In this document: one piece after another, positions 30,396-39,606 of the stretch | Layout of the letters: each line of letters opens with the position of its first letter | How positions within the stretch are numbered: position 1 is the stretch's first letter | DNA from: Pseudomonas xionganensis | GTDB taxonomy: Bacteria > Pseudomonadota > Gammaproteobacteria > Pseudomonadales > Pseudomonadaceae | Reading direction: 5' to 3' | Assembly (NCBI RefSeq): GCF_009763245.1 | Contig: NZ_WKJZ01000003.1 | Location: forward strand, 186,001-250,000 | DNA length: 64,000 nt | Notes under the pieces: model-generated | Database searches by the model: none | Seen by the model: the letters and a program-made list of their open reading frames with translations, nothing else | What the model was told of the DNA's origin: nothing | Program-made: the position numbers and the translations under genes

Positions 30396-31708
30396 GCGCC
30401 TGGTTCGACAGCCTGAGCCTATGGCTGGCGGCTCATCCCGAGTGGCTGGGGCTGGCGATTTTTCTTCTGGCCTTCGGTGAATGCCTGGCCATCATTGGCC
30501 TGCTGGTGCCCGGCACCGTGCTGCTCTTCGCAGTGGCAGCGCTGGCGGGCAGCGGCGCTCTGAGCCTGGGTCATACCCTGCTGCTGGCCTGGTGCGGTGG
30601 GGTGCTGGGGGATTTGCTGTCCTACGCCACCGGACGCTACTTCCACCAGGATATTCGCCGCCTGCCCGGACTGCGCCACCATCCGCAATGGCTGGCCGGC
30701 GCCGACCTGTACTTCCAGCGTTACGGCATCGCCAGCCTGCTGGTCGGTCGCTTTATCGGCCCGCTACGCCCCATGCTGCCGATGGTTGCCGGCATGCTCG
30801 ATATGCCGGCACCGCGCTTTGTGCTGGTCAGCCTGCTGGCCTCGGTCGGCTGGGCCCTGGCTTACCTGTTGCCAGGCTGGGCCACGGGCGCCGCCCTGCG
30901 CCTGCCACTGCCGCCAGGCTTCTGGCCCCAGGCCGGGATAGTGGCGGCCGCCGTTGCCGGCATCTGCGTGCTGAGCCTGCAAGCCAGCCTGCGCGAAATG
31001 CGCCATAGCAGCCTGCTGGCCGCTGCCTGCGCCGCCCTGCTGCTCGCGGCCCTGAGCCTGGGCTACGCCCGGCTACAGGCCTTCGATCAAGGGTTGCTGC
31101 AGTTGCTGCAGCAGCAACGCCAGCCGGCCCTGGACAACGTCATGCTGCTGCTCAGCCAGCTGGGCGACGGACACAGCCTGCTGCTAGTCGCCAGCGCGCT
31201 GCTGGGCATTCTGCTGCTGGGACGACAATGGCGGGCGGCGGTCTTTGCCGGCCTGACCCTGCTCGGCACCGCTCTGGCAAATGCGCTATTCAAGCAACTG
31301 ATTGCGCGCAGCCGTCCGGATACCCTGCTGGAGCCCCTGGGCAGCTTCAGCTTCCCCAGCGGCCACAGCTCGGCCAGTTTTGCCCTGTTTTTCGTCCTGG
31401 CCATTCTCGCCGGCCGCGAGCAACCGGCGCGCATGCGTATGACCTGGGTGGTCCTGGCCTGCCTGCCGGCCCTGGCGATTGCCGTCTCGCGCCTGTATCT
31501 GGGGGTGCACTGGCCCAGCGACCTGATCGCCGGTGCCCTGTTGGCCGCCTGCCTGTGTGCCGCCTGCCTGAGCCTGGTGCAATGGCACAGGCCGCTGCCA
31601 GCCCTGTCGGCACGCCTATGGTGGTGGCTGCTGCCGACCAGCCTGCTGACTCCCGTTCTGCTCGCCGGCTGGCAATGGCCGGCACAGCTGCTCGCCTATC
31701 TTTACTGA
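30392..31708 (+). CDS. DedA-PAP2 fusion membrane phosphatase
   Basis: A 438-residue two-domain membrane protein. Residues about 1-200 are a DedA-family domain (GECLAIIGLLVPGTVLLF, GRFIGPLRPMLPMVAGMLDMP). Residues about 230-438 are a PAP2 lipid-phosphate phosphatase with the motifs KQLIARSRPD, FPSGHSSASF and SRLYLGVHWPSD, including both catalytic His. DedA proteins translocate or recycle lipid carriers and PAP2 enzymes dephosphorylate them, so a role in undecaprenyl-pyrophosphate or phospholipid turnover is a reasonable inference. The ATG overlaps the mpg stop; the 3' end overlaps the convergent RIO kinase by seven bases. Confidence 0.9.
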   Translation: MSAWFDSLSLWLAAHPEWLGLAIFLLAFGECLAIIGLLVPGTVLLFAVAALAGSGALSLGHTLLLAWCGGVLGDLLSYATGRYFHQDIRRLPGLRHHPQWLAGADLYFQRYGIASLLVGRFIGPLRPMLPMVAGMLDMPAPRFVLVSLLASVGWALAYLLPGWATGAALRLPLPPGFWPQAGIVAAAVAGICVLSLQASLREMRHSSLLAAACAALLLAALSLGYARLQAFDQGLLQLLQQQRQPALDNVMLLLSQLGDGHSLLLVASALLGILLLGRQWRAAVFAGLTLLGTALANALFKQLIARSRPDTLLEPLGSFSFPSGHSSASFALFFVLAILAGREQPARMRMTWVVLACLPALAIAVSRLYLGVHWPSDLIAGALLAACLCAACLSLVQWHRPLPALSARLWWWLLPTSLLTPVLLAGWQWPAQLLAYLY

Positions 31709-32589
31709 GCCCAGGGCGGCGGTGGTTCAGCCCCCGCAGGTTCGTCTTCGGCGTTTAGCAGGGCCTGGCGCCGCGCCTCCTCGGCCAGGGCGGCCTTGAT
31801 CTCACGCATCACCGCGTCGATATCGGCGGCCTCTTCGGGGTCGTCGAATTCACCCGTCAGCACGCTCTGCGGAGTCAGGTTGCCGGCCTGGTACAGCGCC
31901 CACATTTCCTTGGCATATTTGGTGTACCTGAGCTCCGGGGCAAACTGGCCAAAATACTCGGCCATATTGCGCACATCGCGCTCCAGCATGCTGAACGCAT
32001 GGTTGTTGCCGGCCGCATCCACCGCCTGGGGCAGGTCGATGATCACCGGGCCATCGGGCCCGAGCAGCACGTTGAACTCCGACAGATCGCCATGCACCAG
32101 GCCGGCGCAGAGCATCTTGACGATCTCCTGGATCATAAAGGCGTGGAATTCCCGAGCATCCTCGGGGTGCAGCTCGACATCGTTGAGACGGGGCGCCACA
32201 TCACCTTCGCCATCATCGACCAGCTCCATCAGCAGGACGCCATCGAGAAAATCATAAGGTTTGGGCACCCGCACATCGGCCGCCGCCAGACGGAACAGCG
32301 CCGCCACTTCGGCATTCTGCCAGGCCTGCTCCTGCTCCTTGCGCCCGTACTTGCTGCCCTTGGCCATGGCCCGAGCCTGGCGACTGCCGCGCACCTTGCG
32401 GCCTTCCTGATACTCCGCGGCCTGGCGGAAGCTACGCTTGTTGGCCTCCTTGTAGACCTTGGCGCAGCGCAGTTCGTCGCCACAGCGCACCACATAGACC
32501 GCCGCTTCCTTGCCGCTCATCAGTGGGCGGATCACCTCGTCGACCAACCCGGCCTCGACCAGGGGTTCAATACGTTTGGGGGTCTTCAT
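31702..32589 (-). CDS. RIO-type serine protein kinase
   Basis: Atypical protein kinase of 295 residues. The nucleotide loop SGKEAAVYVV (near 26-35) with Lys in CAKVYKE, the catalytic LVHGDLSEFN loop (near 168-177) and the metal-binding IDLPQAVD (near 188) are all present, so it should be active. A basic segment (QARAMAKGSKYGRKEQEQ) precedes the hinge as in RIO1. Archaeal and eukaryotic RIO kinases act in ribosome maturation; the bacterial substrates are not established. It ends in an acidic Pro-rich tail (EPAGAEPPPPWAQ). Confidence 0.88.
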   Translation of the reverse strand: MKTPKRIEPLVEAGLVDEVIRPLMSGKEAAVYVVRCGDELRCAKVYKEANKRSFRQAAEYQEGRKVRGSRQARAMAKGSKYGRKEQEQAWQNAEVAALFRLAAADVRVPKPYDFLDGVLLMELVDDGEGDVAPRLNDVELHPEDAREFHAFMIQEIVKMLCAGLVHGDLSEFNVLLGPDGPVIIDLPQAVDAAGNNHAFSMLERDVRNMAEYFGQFAPELRYTKYAKEMWALYQAGNLTPQSVLTGEFDDPEEAADIDAVMREIKAALAEEARRQALLNAEDEPAGAEPPPPWAQ

Positions 32590-32775
32590 CAGCTTTGCTC
32601 TGGGGTCCTGTGTTGCCCGATGCGCGTTTGCCGCCCGTTATACGGCAATCCTTTGGCAGCGCCCAGCCTGATAACCCGACTATTGCCGCATCCCCCCACT
32701 TTGAAAGCCAGATTCGCCTTGGCGCCGCCCGGCCCAGCACCGACAATCTGCCCAACGCCCTCAGGACCACGCACC

Positions 32776-33819
32776 ATGCTCGATTCAGAACACTGCTGGC
32801 AGGCCCTGTGCACGCGCGATGCCGCCTTTGACGGACGCTTTGTCTTCGCCGTGCGCAGTACCGGCATCTATTGCCGGCCCAGCTGCCCGGCACGCCGGCC
32901 GCTGCGGCACAACGTCAGCTTCTACCCCGATGCCGCCAGCGCCGAAGCCGCCGGCTTTCGTCCCTGCCGGCGCTGCTGGCCCCAGGGCCTGAGCCCGGCC
33001 GAACAGCTCGACCAACTGGTTACGGCGGCCTGTCGGCTGCTGGATCAGCACCCCCAGGGCTTAAGCCTGGAACAGCTGGCGGCACGCATCGGCCTGTCCG
33101 CCTCACACCTGGCCCGCGCCTTCAAGGCACGCACCGGCCTGACCCCCAAGGCCTGGAGCCAGGGCCGCCGACGCGCCCGCCTTGACGCAGAGCTCGGCCA
33201 GGCCGACAGCGTCCTGCAAGCCGCTCAGCAAGCCGGCTATGCCGACACCCGCGCCCTGTATCAGGGCAACGACGGCCTCAGCCCGGCGCAGCGACGCCAG
33301 CGTGGCGCCGGGGAAATACTGCGCTACACCATCGCCCCCTGCCCCCTGGGCCTGTTGCTGCTGGCCACCAGTGAGAAAGGGGCGTGCGCCCTGCTGTTCG
33401 GCAACAGCGCAAGTGATCTGGAAAGCGAGCTGCGCCAGCGCTTCGCCGCCGCCCAGTTGCAACGCGACGATCAGGCCCTGAGCGGCTGGCTGGAGCGGGT
33501 GATCACGCAGCTGGAGGAACCCCGGCGCGCCGCCCGGCTGCCCCTGGATATCCGCGGCACGGCTTATCAGCAGCGGGTCTGGCAGGCCCTGCAGCAGATT
33601 CCCAGCGGCCAGACCCGCAGCTACGCCGAACTGGCGCAGGCCCTGGACAGCCATCCGCGCGCCGTGGCCCGGGCCTGCGCCAGCAACCCCCTGGGCCTGC
33701 TGGTGCCCTGCCACCGGGTGTTGGCCAGTGGCGGCGGCCTAAGCGGCTACCGCTGGGGCCTGGAGCGCAAGGCCGCACTGCTGCAGAGAGAACGGGAGCA
33801 AGACGAAACAGCGCCATAA
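32776..33819 (+). CDS. ada: Ada: methylated-DNA repair protein and AraC-type activator
   Basis: Bifunctional adaptive-response protein of 347 residues. The N-terminal zinc domain has the acceptor Cys set (GIYCRPSCPARRP, then FRPCRRCWP). An AraC-type helix-turn-helix follows (about 80-175, LAARIGLSASHLARAFKARTGLTPK). The C-terminal O6-methylguanine methyltransferase has the active-site PCHRV (near 312) and RAVARACASNPLG. Methyl transfer to the N-terminal Cys turns it into an activator of repair genes. The start is the ATG at 32776; the longer open frame reads through the antisense RIO gene. The 186-bp gap upstream shows no clear Ada box by eye. Confidence 0.94.
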   Translation: MLDSEHCWQALCTRDAAFDGRFVFAVRSTGIYCRPSCPARRPLRHNVSFYPDAASAEAAGFRPCRRCWPQGLSPAEQLDQLVTAACRLLDQHPQGLSLEQLAARIGLSASHLARAFKARTGLTPKAWSQGRRRARLDAELGQADSVLQAAQQAGYADTRALYQGNDGLSPAQRRQRGAGEILRYTIAPCPLGLLLLATSEKGACALLFGNSASDLESELRQRFAAAQLQRDDQALSGWLERVITQLEEPRRAARLPLDIRGTAYQQRVWQALQQIPSGQTRSYAELAQALDSHPRAVARACASNPLGLLVPCHRVLASGGGLSGYRWGLERKAALLQREREQDETAP

Positions 33820-33913
33820 TCCGCACAGGCTTTGGCATAGCCTGCCGGCGCACACGGCCCCTCAGATGCAATGCACAGCCCCTGTGCGGTAAAGCTGAGC
33901 GCTTGCAAAAACC

Positions 33914-33949
33914 CAAAAAAAGAGCGGCACCACCTACGTGGGCCGCTCT
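33914..33949 (-). terminator. Intrinsic terminator of the thiolase gene
   Basis: Read on the minus strand: AGAGCGGC, then CCAC/GTGG around a 4-nt loop, then GCCGCTCT followed by TTTTTTT. The stem totals about 12 bp with one bulge. It lies about 60 bases after the thiolase stop and between it and ada. Confidence 0.9.
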
Positions 33950-34008
33950 AAATCACGGAGTTGCATACATCATGACCGCTGCGCAGAACTGCAGCGACCT
34001 GTGTTGGA

Positions 34009-35286
34009 TTACTTTTCCAGGATCGCGGTCACACCCTGACCGCCCGCCGCGCAAATCGAGATCAAACCACGGCCTTGCTGCGCCACCGACAACAGCTTGG
34101 CCAGGTTGGCGACGATGCGCCCGCCAGTGGCGGCAAAGGGGTGCCCAGCGGCCAGGGAACTGCCCTTGACGTTCATCTTGCTGCGGTCGATGGAACCCAG
34201 CGGCGCGTCCAGGCCCAGGCGGGTCTTGCAGTAGTCGGCGTCTTCCCAGGCCTTGAGGGTGCACAGCACCTGGGCGGCGAAGGCTTCGTGAATTTCGTAG
34301 TAGTCGAAGTCCTGCAGGCTCAGCTGGTTGCGCGCCAGCAGGCGCGGCACGGCGTAGGCCGGGGCCATCAGCAGGCCTTCCTTGCCGCCGACGAAATCCA
34401 CCGCCGCGGCTTCTCCGTCCTTCCAGTAGGCCAGAATCGGCAGACCGCGGGCCTTGGCCCATTCCTCACTGGCCAGCAGCACCAGGGAGGCGCCATCGGT
34501 CAGCGGCGTCGAGTTGGCGGCGGTCAGGGTGCCACGTGGGCTTCGCTCGAAGCAGGGCTTGAGGGTGGCGAGCTTGTCCAGGCTGATATCGGCGCGCAGG
34601 TTCTGGTCACGGGTCAGGCCACGGAAGGGGGTGAGCAGGTCGTCGTGCCAGCCTTCGGCGTAGGCGGCGGCAAGCTTCTGGTGGCTGGCCACGGCCAGTT
34701 GATCCTGCTCGTCCCGGGGGATGGCCCAGGTCTGCGCCATCAGCTCGCAGTGCTCGCCCATGGACAGCCCAGTGCGCGGCTCGCCGTTACGCGGAATGGC
34801 CGGGGCCAGGTGGCGCGGGCGAATCTGCAGCAAACTCTTGATCTTCTCGCCGGCGCTCTTGCCACGATTGGCCTGCAAGAGAATCTGCCGCAGCCCTTCG
34901 TTGACCCCGATCGGCGCATCCGAGGTGGTGTCGACGCCACCGGCGATGCCGCATTCGATCTGCCCGAGGGCAATCTTGTTGGCCACCAGCAGCGCCGCCT
35001 CAAGGCCCGTGCCGCAAGCCTGCTGCAGGTCATAGGCCGGGGTTTCGGGGGCCAGGCGCGAGCCGAGCACGCATTCGCGGGTCAGGTTGAAGTCGCGCGA
35101 ATGCTTGAGCACCGCACCGGCCACCACCTCGCCCAGACGCTCGCCATGCAGGTTGAAGCGCTCGACCAGGCCATCCAGTGCGCTGGTCAGCATCTCCTGG
35201 TTGCTCGCGGTGGCGTAGACGGTATTGGAGCGGGCGAACGGAATACGGTTGCCACCGACAATGGCGACACGGCGCGGCTGGGTCAT
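34009..35286 (-). CDS. Acetyl-CoA C-acetyltransferase (FadI-like thiolase)
   Basis: Degradative-type thiolase of 425 residues that exchanges acetyl-CoA and 3-ketoacyl-CoA. The acylation Cys is in YDLQQACGTGLEAAL (near 96), the catalytic His in AAGHPFAATGGRI (near 380) and the second Cys in ISICAAGGQGVT (near 413). The start is MTQPRRVAIVGGNRIPFARSN (35286). Divergently adjacent to a long FabG-like reductase, it suggests a fatty-acid or hydroxyacyl-CoA pathway, though no hydratase or AMP ligase is next to it. The FadI assignment rests on the long loop between residues 150 and 220. Confidence 0.88.
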   Translation of the reverse strand: MTQPRRVAIVGGNRIPFARSNTVYATASNQEMLTSALDGLVERFNLHGERLGEVVAGAVLKHSRDFNLTRECVLGSRLAPETPAYDLQQACGTGLEAALLVANKIALGQIECGIAGGVDTTSDAPIGVNEGLRQILLQANRGKSAGEKIKSLLQIRPRHLAPAIPRNGEPRTGLSMGEHCELMAQTWAIPRDEQDQLAVASHQKLAAAYAEGWHDDLLTPFRGLTRDQNLRADISLDKLATLKPCFERSPRGTLTAANSTPLTDGASLVLLASEEWAKARGLPILAYWKDGEAAAVDFVGGKEGLLMAPAYAVPRLLARNQLSLQDFDYYEIHEAFAAQVLCTLKAWEDADYCKTRLGLDAPLGSIDRSKMNVKGSSLAAGHPFAATGGRIVANLAKLLSVAQQGRGLISICAAGGQGVTAILEK

Positions 35287-35443
35287 GGATGACTCCTGAT
35301 CAGATGAATGGCACACAGGCTAACCTGTCGCCACCGCCTGACATTGGCCGCCTTGCCAGTAGCGCTGGCTGGCCGGGTCAATTGCGCTTGTCGGCCGCCT
35401 GCGTAGAGTGGGCGCACTTTCGATAGCCGTGCTGGAGCCCGTC

Positions 35444-36799
35444 ATGTCCGACCGTTACCTTGCCTTTGCCAACTCCCCCACCGGCCGCCGCCTGGTCAGC
35501 GCCCTCGGCTTGCCGGCGCCGCTGCGCCTGGAGCGCTGGCAGAGCGGGCGCAATCGCGTGGTGGATGGCGCCCTGTTGATCGGCGGAGACGGCAGCCTGG
35601 CCAGCGCCGTGGCCGGTTTCGGCAAGCGCTTGAGCGACAACCTGTTCGCTCCGCGCGAGGGCCAGTTCGAACTGCCACGCTGGACCGCCGAACACGGCCC
35701 CAGGCTCAAGGCCCTGGTGTTCGATGCCAGCCACCTGAGCCGTTTCGAGCAACTGATCGAGTTGCGCGACTTCTTCCAGCCGGCGCTCAGGGGCCTGGCC
35801 AACTGCCCACGGGTGGTGGTGCTGGGGCGCGCGCCGGAATCACTGAAAGACCCGATTTCCGCCAGCGTGCAACGCTCGCTGGAAGGTTTCAGCCGTTCCC
35901 TTGGCAAGGAAATCCGCCGTGGCGGTAACGTGCAGCTGATCTACGTGGGCAAAGGTGGCGAGGTGCAACTGGAAGGCGCGCTGCGCTTCTTCCTCTCGCC
36001 GAAAAGCGCCTATGTCTCCGGCCAGGTGCTGCGCCTGAATGCCTGCGGCGAACTGGTCAAGGACTGGACCCGCCCCCTGGCCGGCAAGAAGGCACTGGTC
36101 ACCGGGGCCTCGCGCGGTATCGGCGCGGCCATTGCCGAAACCCTGGCCCGCGACGGCGCCGAGGTGCTGCTGCTGGATGTGCCAGGTGCAGCTCAGGCCC
36201 TGGAAGGACTGGCCGCACGCCTGGGCGGGCGCAGCCTGGCCCTGGATATCTGTGCCGAGGATGCGGCTGCGCAGCTGATCGAGGCACTGCCGGACGGCAT
36301 CGATATCGTCGTGCACAACGCCGGCATCACCCGCGACAAGACCCTGGCGAAGATGAGCGACGATTTCTGGAACTCGGTGATCAAGGTCAACCTGAATGCC
36401 CCGCAGGTGCTGACCCAGGCCCTGCTGGACGCCGGCACGCTGCGCGACAACGGCCGCGTGGTACTGATTGCCTCGATCAGCGGCATCGCCGGCAATCTGG
36501 GCCAGACCAACTATGCAGTCAGCAAGGCCGGAGTGATCGGCCTGGCCCAGGCCTGGGCGCCAAGCCTGGCCAAGCGCGGCATCAGCATCAATGCGGTAGC
36601 CCCCGGCTTTATCGAAACCCAGATGACCGCCGCCATCCCCCTGACCATCCGCGAGGCCGGGCGGCGGATGAACTCGATGAACCAGGGCGGCCTGCCCCAG
36701 GATGTGGCCGAAGCCGTGGCCTGGTTCGCCCAACCGGGCAGCGGCGCAGTCAGCGGCCAGGTCCTGCGCGTCTGCGGGCAGAGCCTGCTGGGGGCTTGA
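35444..36799 (+). CDS. Long-form FabG-like 3-oxoacyl reductase (HMwFabG)
   Basis: Short-chain dehydrogenase of 451 residues. About 200 N-terminal residues form a degenerate flavodoxin-like region; about 210-451 is the active domain with GASRGIGAAIAE (near 224), NNAG-type HNAGIT, catalytic Ser in IASISGIAGN and Tyr-x3-Lys in YAVSKAG (near 363-367). This double-domain form (FabG4 type) usually works on CoA- rather than ACP-linked substrates. The start at 35444 (MSDRYLAFANSPTGRR) replaces an upstream GTG. The 157-bp divergent gap to the thiolase holds the promoters of both. Confidence 0.88.
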   Translation: MSDRYLAFANSPTGRRLVSALGLPAPLRLERWQSGRNRVVDGALLIGGDGSLASAVAGFGKRLSDNLFAPREGQFELPRWTAEHGPRLKALVFDASHLSRFEQLIELRDFFQPALRGLANCPRVVVLGRAPESLKDPISASVQRSLEGFSRSLGKEIRRGGNVQLIYVGKGGEVQLEGALRFFLSPKSAYVSGQVLRLNACGELVKDWTRPLAGKKALVTGASRGIGAAIAETLARDGAEVLLLDVPGAAQALEGLAARLGGRSLALDICAEDAAAQLIEALPDGIDIVVHNAGITRDKTLAKMSDDFWNSVIKVNLNAPQVLTQALLDAGTLRDNGRVVLIASISGIAGNLGQTNYAVSKAGVIGLAQAWAPSLAKRGISINAVAPGFIETQMTAAIPLTIREAGRRMNSMNQGGLPQDVAEAVAWFAQPGSGAVSGQVLRVCGQSLLGA

Positions 36800-36832
36800 G
36801 CCCCCCCGGACTGCATCCAGATTCGACGGCGG

Positions 36833-36909
36833 CGTAGGGTGGATGACGCTTTACCCATCCACCATTGGCGGTCTCAGTGGTGGATGAAAAGAGCGTCATC
36901 CACCCTACG
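36833..36909. repeat. CGTAGGGTGGATGACGCT palindrome (repeat family B)
   Basis: A perfect 18-bp inverted repeat, CGTAGGGTGGATGACGCT (36833-36850) with AGCGTCATCCACCCTACG (36892-36909), enclosing a second weaker pair. It fills the gap between the convergent reductase and speA and lies at an apparent junction of synteny blocks. Confidence 0.85.
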
Positions 36910-36915
36910 GCTGCC

Positions 36916-38829
36916 TCAACTCGACAGATAGGACGAGCGGGTCAGGCCCAGACGCAGCGCATCGAGGAACTGGGTGCGTTCACGGGCGCTGATCTTGGCG
37001 CTGGCCACCTTGTCGCGGTAGTGGGTCATCAGCTCTTCGGGCGACAGGTGCACATAGCGCAGCATGTCCTCGATGGTGTCGTGGGTTTCGATGCCGGCAT
37101 GCACCACGCTGCCATTGGCGCCCTGGTAGATATTTACCGAGTCGGTATCGCCGAACAGGTTGTGCATGTCGCCAAGAATTTCCTGGTAGGCACCGACCAG
37201 GAAGATCCCCAGCACATAGTCCTCACCCTCGCGCAGCTCATGCACCGGCAGACTGGTCTCGATCGACTGCTCGTCGACGTACTGGCGGATCTTGCCGTCG
37301 GAGTCGCAGGTCAGGTCCTGCAGCACGGCGCGACGCAGCGGCTCCTCGTCCAGACGCGACAGCGGCAGGATCGGCAGGATCTGGCCAATGGCCCAGGTGT
37401 CCGGCAGGCTCTGGAACACCGAGAAGTTGCAAATGTACTTGTCCGCCAGCTTGTCGTTGAGTTCGTCGAGCACCGCGCGGTGCGAACGCTGGCGGGCCTT
37501 GAGCTGGTTGTGCAGGCGCCGGCAGATGGCGAAGTAGCACTGCTCGGCCAGGGCCTTCTGCGCCAGGCTCAGCTTGCCGGCCGAGTACTGCGCGGCCACC
37601 TCCTCGATGTAATGGGTGGCGCGCCAGTAGGTTTCGGCAACCATTTCCGGGTCGCTGTCATCCAGCAGATCAATCAGCGCCTGGAGGATTTCCGGCTGCT
37701 CGGCGCCCAGGTCGATCTCCGGCACCTTGTCATTGTGCTTTTCCACGTCGGTGACCTGCACCAGCAGCACGGCGTGGTGCGCGGTCATCGCCCGGCCACT
37801 CTCGGAGAAGATATGCGGGTGGGGGATTTCCTGGCGGTCGCAGAACTCCTTGAGCATGTCGACCACGGCGTCGGCGTAGTCCTGCATGTCGTAGTTGATC
37901 GAGCTGGCGTTGCGCGAGTGGGTGCCGTCGTAGTCCACCCCCAGGCCGCCACCGACGTCGATATGATCCACCGGCAGGCCCAGGGCACGCAGCTCGCCGT
38001 AATAGCGGATGGCCTCGCGGAAGCCCTTGCGGTAGTCGGCGATATTGGCGATCTGCGAGCCCATGTGGAAATGCAGCAGGCGGATGCCCTGATCCAGCCC
38101 GGCAGCCTTGAAGCGCTCGACCACCTGCAGGATCTGCGCAGCGGACAGACCGAACTTGGACTTCTCGCCGCCGGTATCGGCCCACTTGCTGGAGGCCAGC
38201 GACGACAGGCGCACGCGCAGGCCGATCTGCGGCGCAACCTTGAGCTCGGCCGCCTCCTCGATCACCAGGCGCACCTCGGATTCCTTCTCGATCACGATAA
38301 ACACGTTGTGGCCGAGCTTCTGCCCCATCAGCGCCAGGCGGATAAATTCGCGGTCCTTGTAGCCGTTGCAGACGATGGTGCCGCCCTTCGGCGCCAGCGC
38401 CAGCACCGCCAGCAGCTCGGGCTTGGAGCCGGCCTCCAGGCCGATGGAGACGTTCTGCGTGGCGATGATGTTCTCCACCACCGCTTCCTGCTGGTTGACC
38501 TTGATCGGGTACAGGGCGGTGTAGCAGCTCTGGTACTCATGACGGGCGATGCTGGCGTCAAAGGCGCCGGTCAGGCGCCGTACGCGGTCCTGCAGAATAT
38601 CCGGGAAACGCACCAGCAGCGGCAGCGACAGACCGCTCTGACGCAGCTCATCGACCTGCGCCGAGAGGTCGATGGGCGCGCTGTCCGGACCATTGGGACG
38701 CACTTCGACACGGCCGGCATCGTTGATCGAGAAGTAACCGGCGCCCCAGTGGCGGATGCCATAGACACTGCGGCTGTCGGCCACTGTCCATTGGCTGCCG
38801 TCGTCTTTGCGTGTGCGTCGTGCGGACAT
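36916..38829 (-). CDS. speA: Biosynthetic arginine decarboxylase
   Basis: PLP enzyme making agmatine for putrescine synthesis. The 637 residues fit the fold III biosynthetic type: PLP Lys in [13 protein letters not shown] (near 110), [14 protein letters not shown], the [11 protein letters not shown]is motif and the [17 protein letters not shown] glycine loop near 290. The C-terminal active-site Cys region ([15 protein letters not shown]) and the [20 protein letters not shown] segment are present. The 120-bp region upstream shows no clear promoter. Confidence 0.96.
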   Translation of the reverse strand: MSARRTRKDDGSQWTVADSRSVYGIRHWGAGYFSINDAGRVEVRPNGPDSAPIDLSAQVDELRQSGLSLPLLVRFPDILQDRVRRLTGAFDASIARHEYQSCYTALYPIKVNQQEAVVENIIATQNVSIGLEAGSKPELLAVLALAPKGGTIVCNGYKDREFIRLALMGQKLGHNVFIVIEKESEVRLVIEEAAELKVAPQIGLRVRLSSLASSKWADTGGEKSKFGLSAAQILQVVERFKAAGLDQGIRLLHFHMGSQIANIADYRKGFREAIRYYGELRALGLPVDHIDVGGGLGVDYDGTHSRNASSINYDMQDYADAVVDMLKEFCDRQEIPHPHIFSESGRAMTAHHAVLLVQVTDVEKHNDKVPEIDLGAEQPEILQALIDLLDDSDPEMVAETYWRATHYIEEVAAQYSAGKLSLAQKALAEQCYFAICRRLHNQLKARQRSHRAVLDELNDKLADKYICNFSVFQSLPDTWAIGQILPILPLSRLDEEPLRRAVLQDLTCDSDGKIRQYVDEQSIETSLPVHELREGEDYVLGIFLVGAYQEILGDMHNLFGDTDSVNIYQGANGSVVHAGIETHDTIEDMLRYVHLSPEELMTHYRDKVASAKISARERTQFLDALRLGLTRSSYLSS

Positions 38830-38949
38830 TGAAGTCTCCCGTGTGGATCAGCAAGGCAGGCCTGGGGCCCGACAGAAAAATAGAGGTGCGAGATGACACT
38901 TGCGCGGCGGTTGACCGGCGCGCCTGTGCAAAGTTTAGGAAAAGACCGC

Positions 38950-39321
38950 TCAGCCGCCGGATTTCTTTGCCCGGAAGCCGCGTTTGCTCAGTTCGGCCAG
39001 CAGCAGTTCGACGTGATCACCCTGGATCTCGATCACCCCATCCTTGAGGGCACCGCCACAGCCGCAGCGTTTCTTCAGGGCACTGGCCAGCTCCTTGAGC
39101 GGCTCCTCGGCCAGCGGCACGCCGCTGATGGTGGTGACCGTCTTGCCGCCACGGCCTTTGCTTTCCCGGCGCACCCGGGCGATGCCGTCACCGGCGGGCA
39201 ACTGACTCTGCTTGCACAGACAGGCGGCCACAGGCTGGCCGCAGTCCGGGCAATGCCGACCGCTGTCAGTGGAGTAGACGAGTCCGCCCAGGGCGGAAAG
39301 TGACGCAGCTTTCTTGACCAC
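38950..39321 (-). CDS. yciH: SUI1/eIF1-like translation factor YciH
   Basis: A 123-residue protein whose C-terminal two thirds are a SUI1 fold (GRGGKTVTTISGVPLAEEPLKELASALKKRCGCGGALKDGVIEIQGDH is the family core). The N-terminus has a small CPDC...CLC zinc knuckle. Bacterial YciH relatives influence initiation fidelity like eIF1. The start is GTG at 39321 (MVKKAASLSALGG), preceded by GAGGA; the longer frame adds non-conserved residues. It is separated from the Nudix gene by 281 bp containing a repeat. Confidence 0.85.
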   Translation of the reverse strand: MVKKAASLSALGGLVYSTDSGRHCPDCGQPVAACLCKQSQLPAGDGIARVRRESKGRGGKTVTTISGVPLAEEPLKELASALKKRCGCGGALKDGVIEIQGDHVELLLAELSKRGFRAKKSGG

Positions 39322-39602
39322 CGGCTTGTCCTCGTAGGGGTCAGGATAGCGACTGGCCGACCGCAGTCGACCGCGAAGCCCCACTCAGGCAGGGGCAGCG
39401 CAGGCGGACTGGCGTCCGCCAAAAAGGTCGCGCAGTGTAACGGCAAAAAACCGCCTTGCTAAGTATGGATTTGCGTCATCCTGCGGCACTTTGGCGACGC
39501 CGTTCGCCATCATGCACAAAGCGCTCGGAATCCGCGACGCCGTAGGCTGCGCCATGCGCACCGAAGCCCGGCGCCAGGGACAGGCGGTGCGCACGGCGCA
39601 CC
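39322..39602. other. 281-bp intergenic region before yciH
   Basis: Contains no gene I can support. Its upstream part (39543-39606) holds a GTAGGCTGCGC/GGTGCGCACGGCGCACCCTA palindrome of the GCGC subtype of repeat family B. Since both flanking genes are on the minus strand, the yciH promoter must lie here, but no convincing -35/-10 pair is visible. Confidence 0.5.
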
Positions 39603-39606
39603 CTAC
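39543..39606. repeat. TAGGGTGCGC palindrome (repeat family B, GCGC subtype)
   Basis: GTAGGcTGCGCcaTGCGCACC pairs with GGTGCGCAcgGCGCAcCCTAC. The right arm, read on the minus strand, supplies the TAG stop codon of the Nudix gene, as it does for lnt. Confidence 0.7.
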
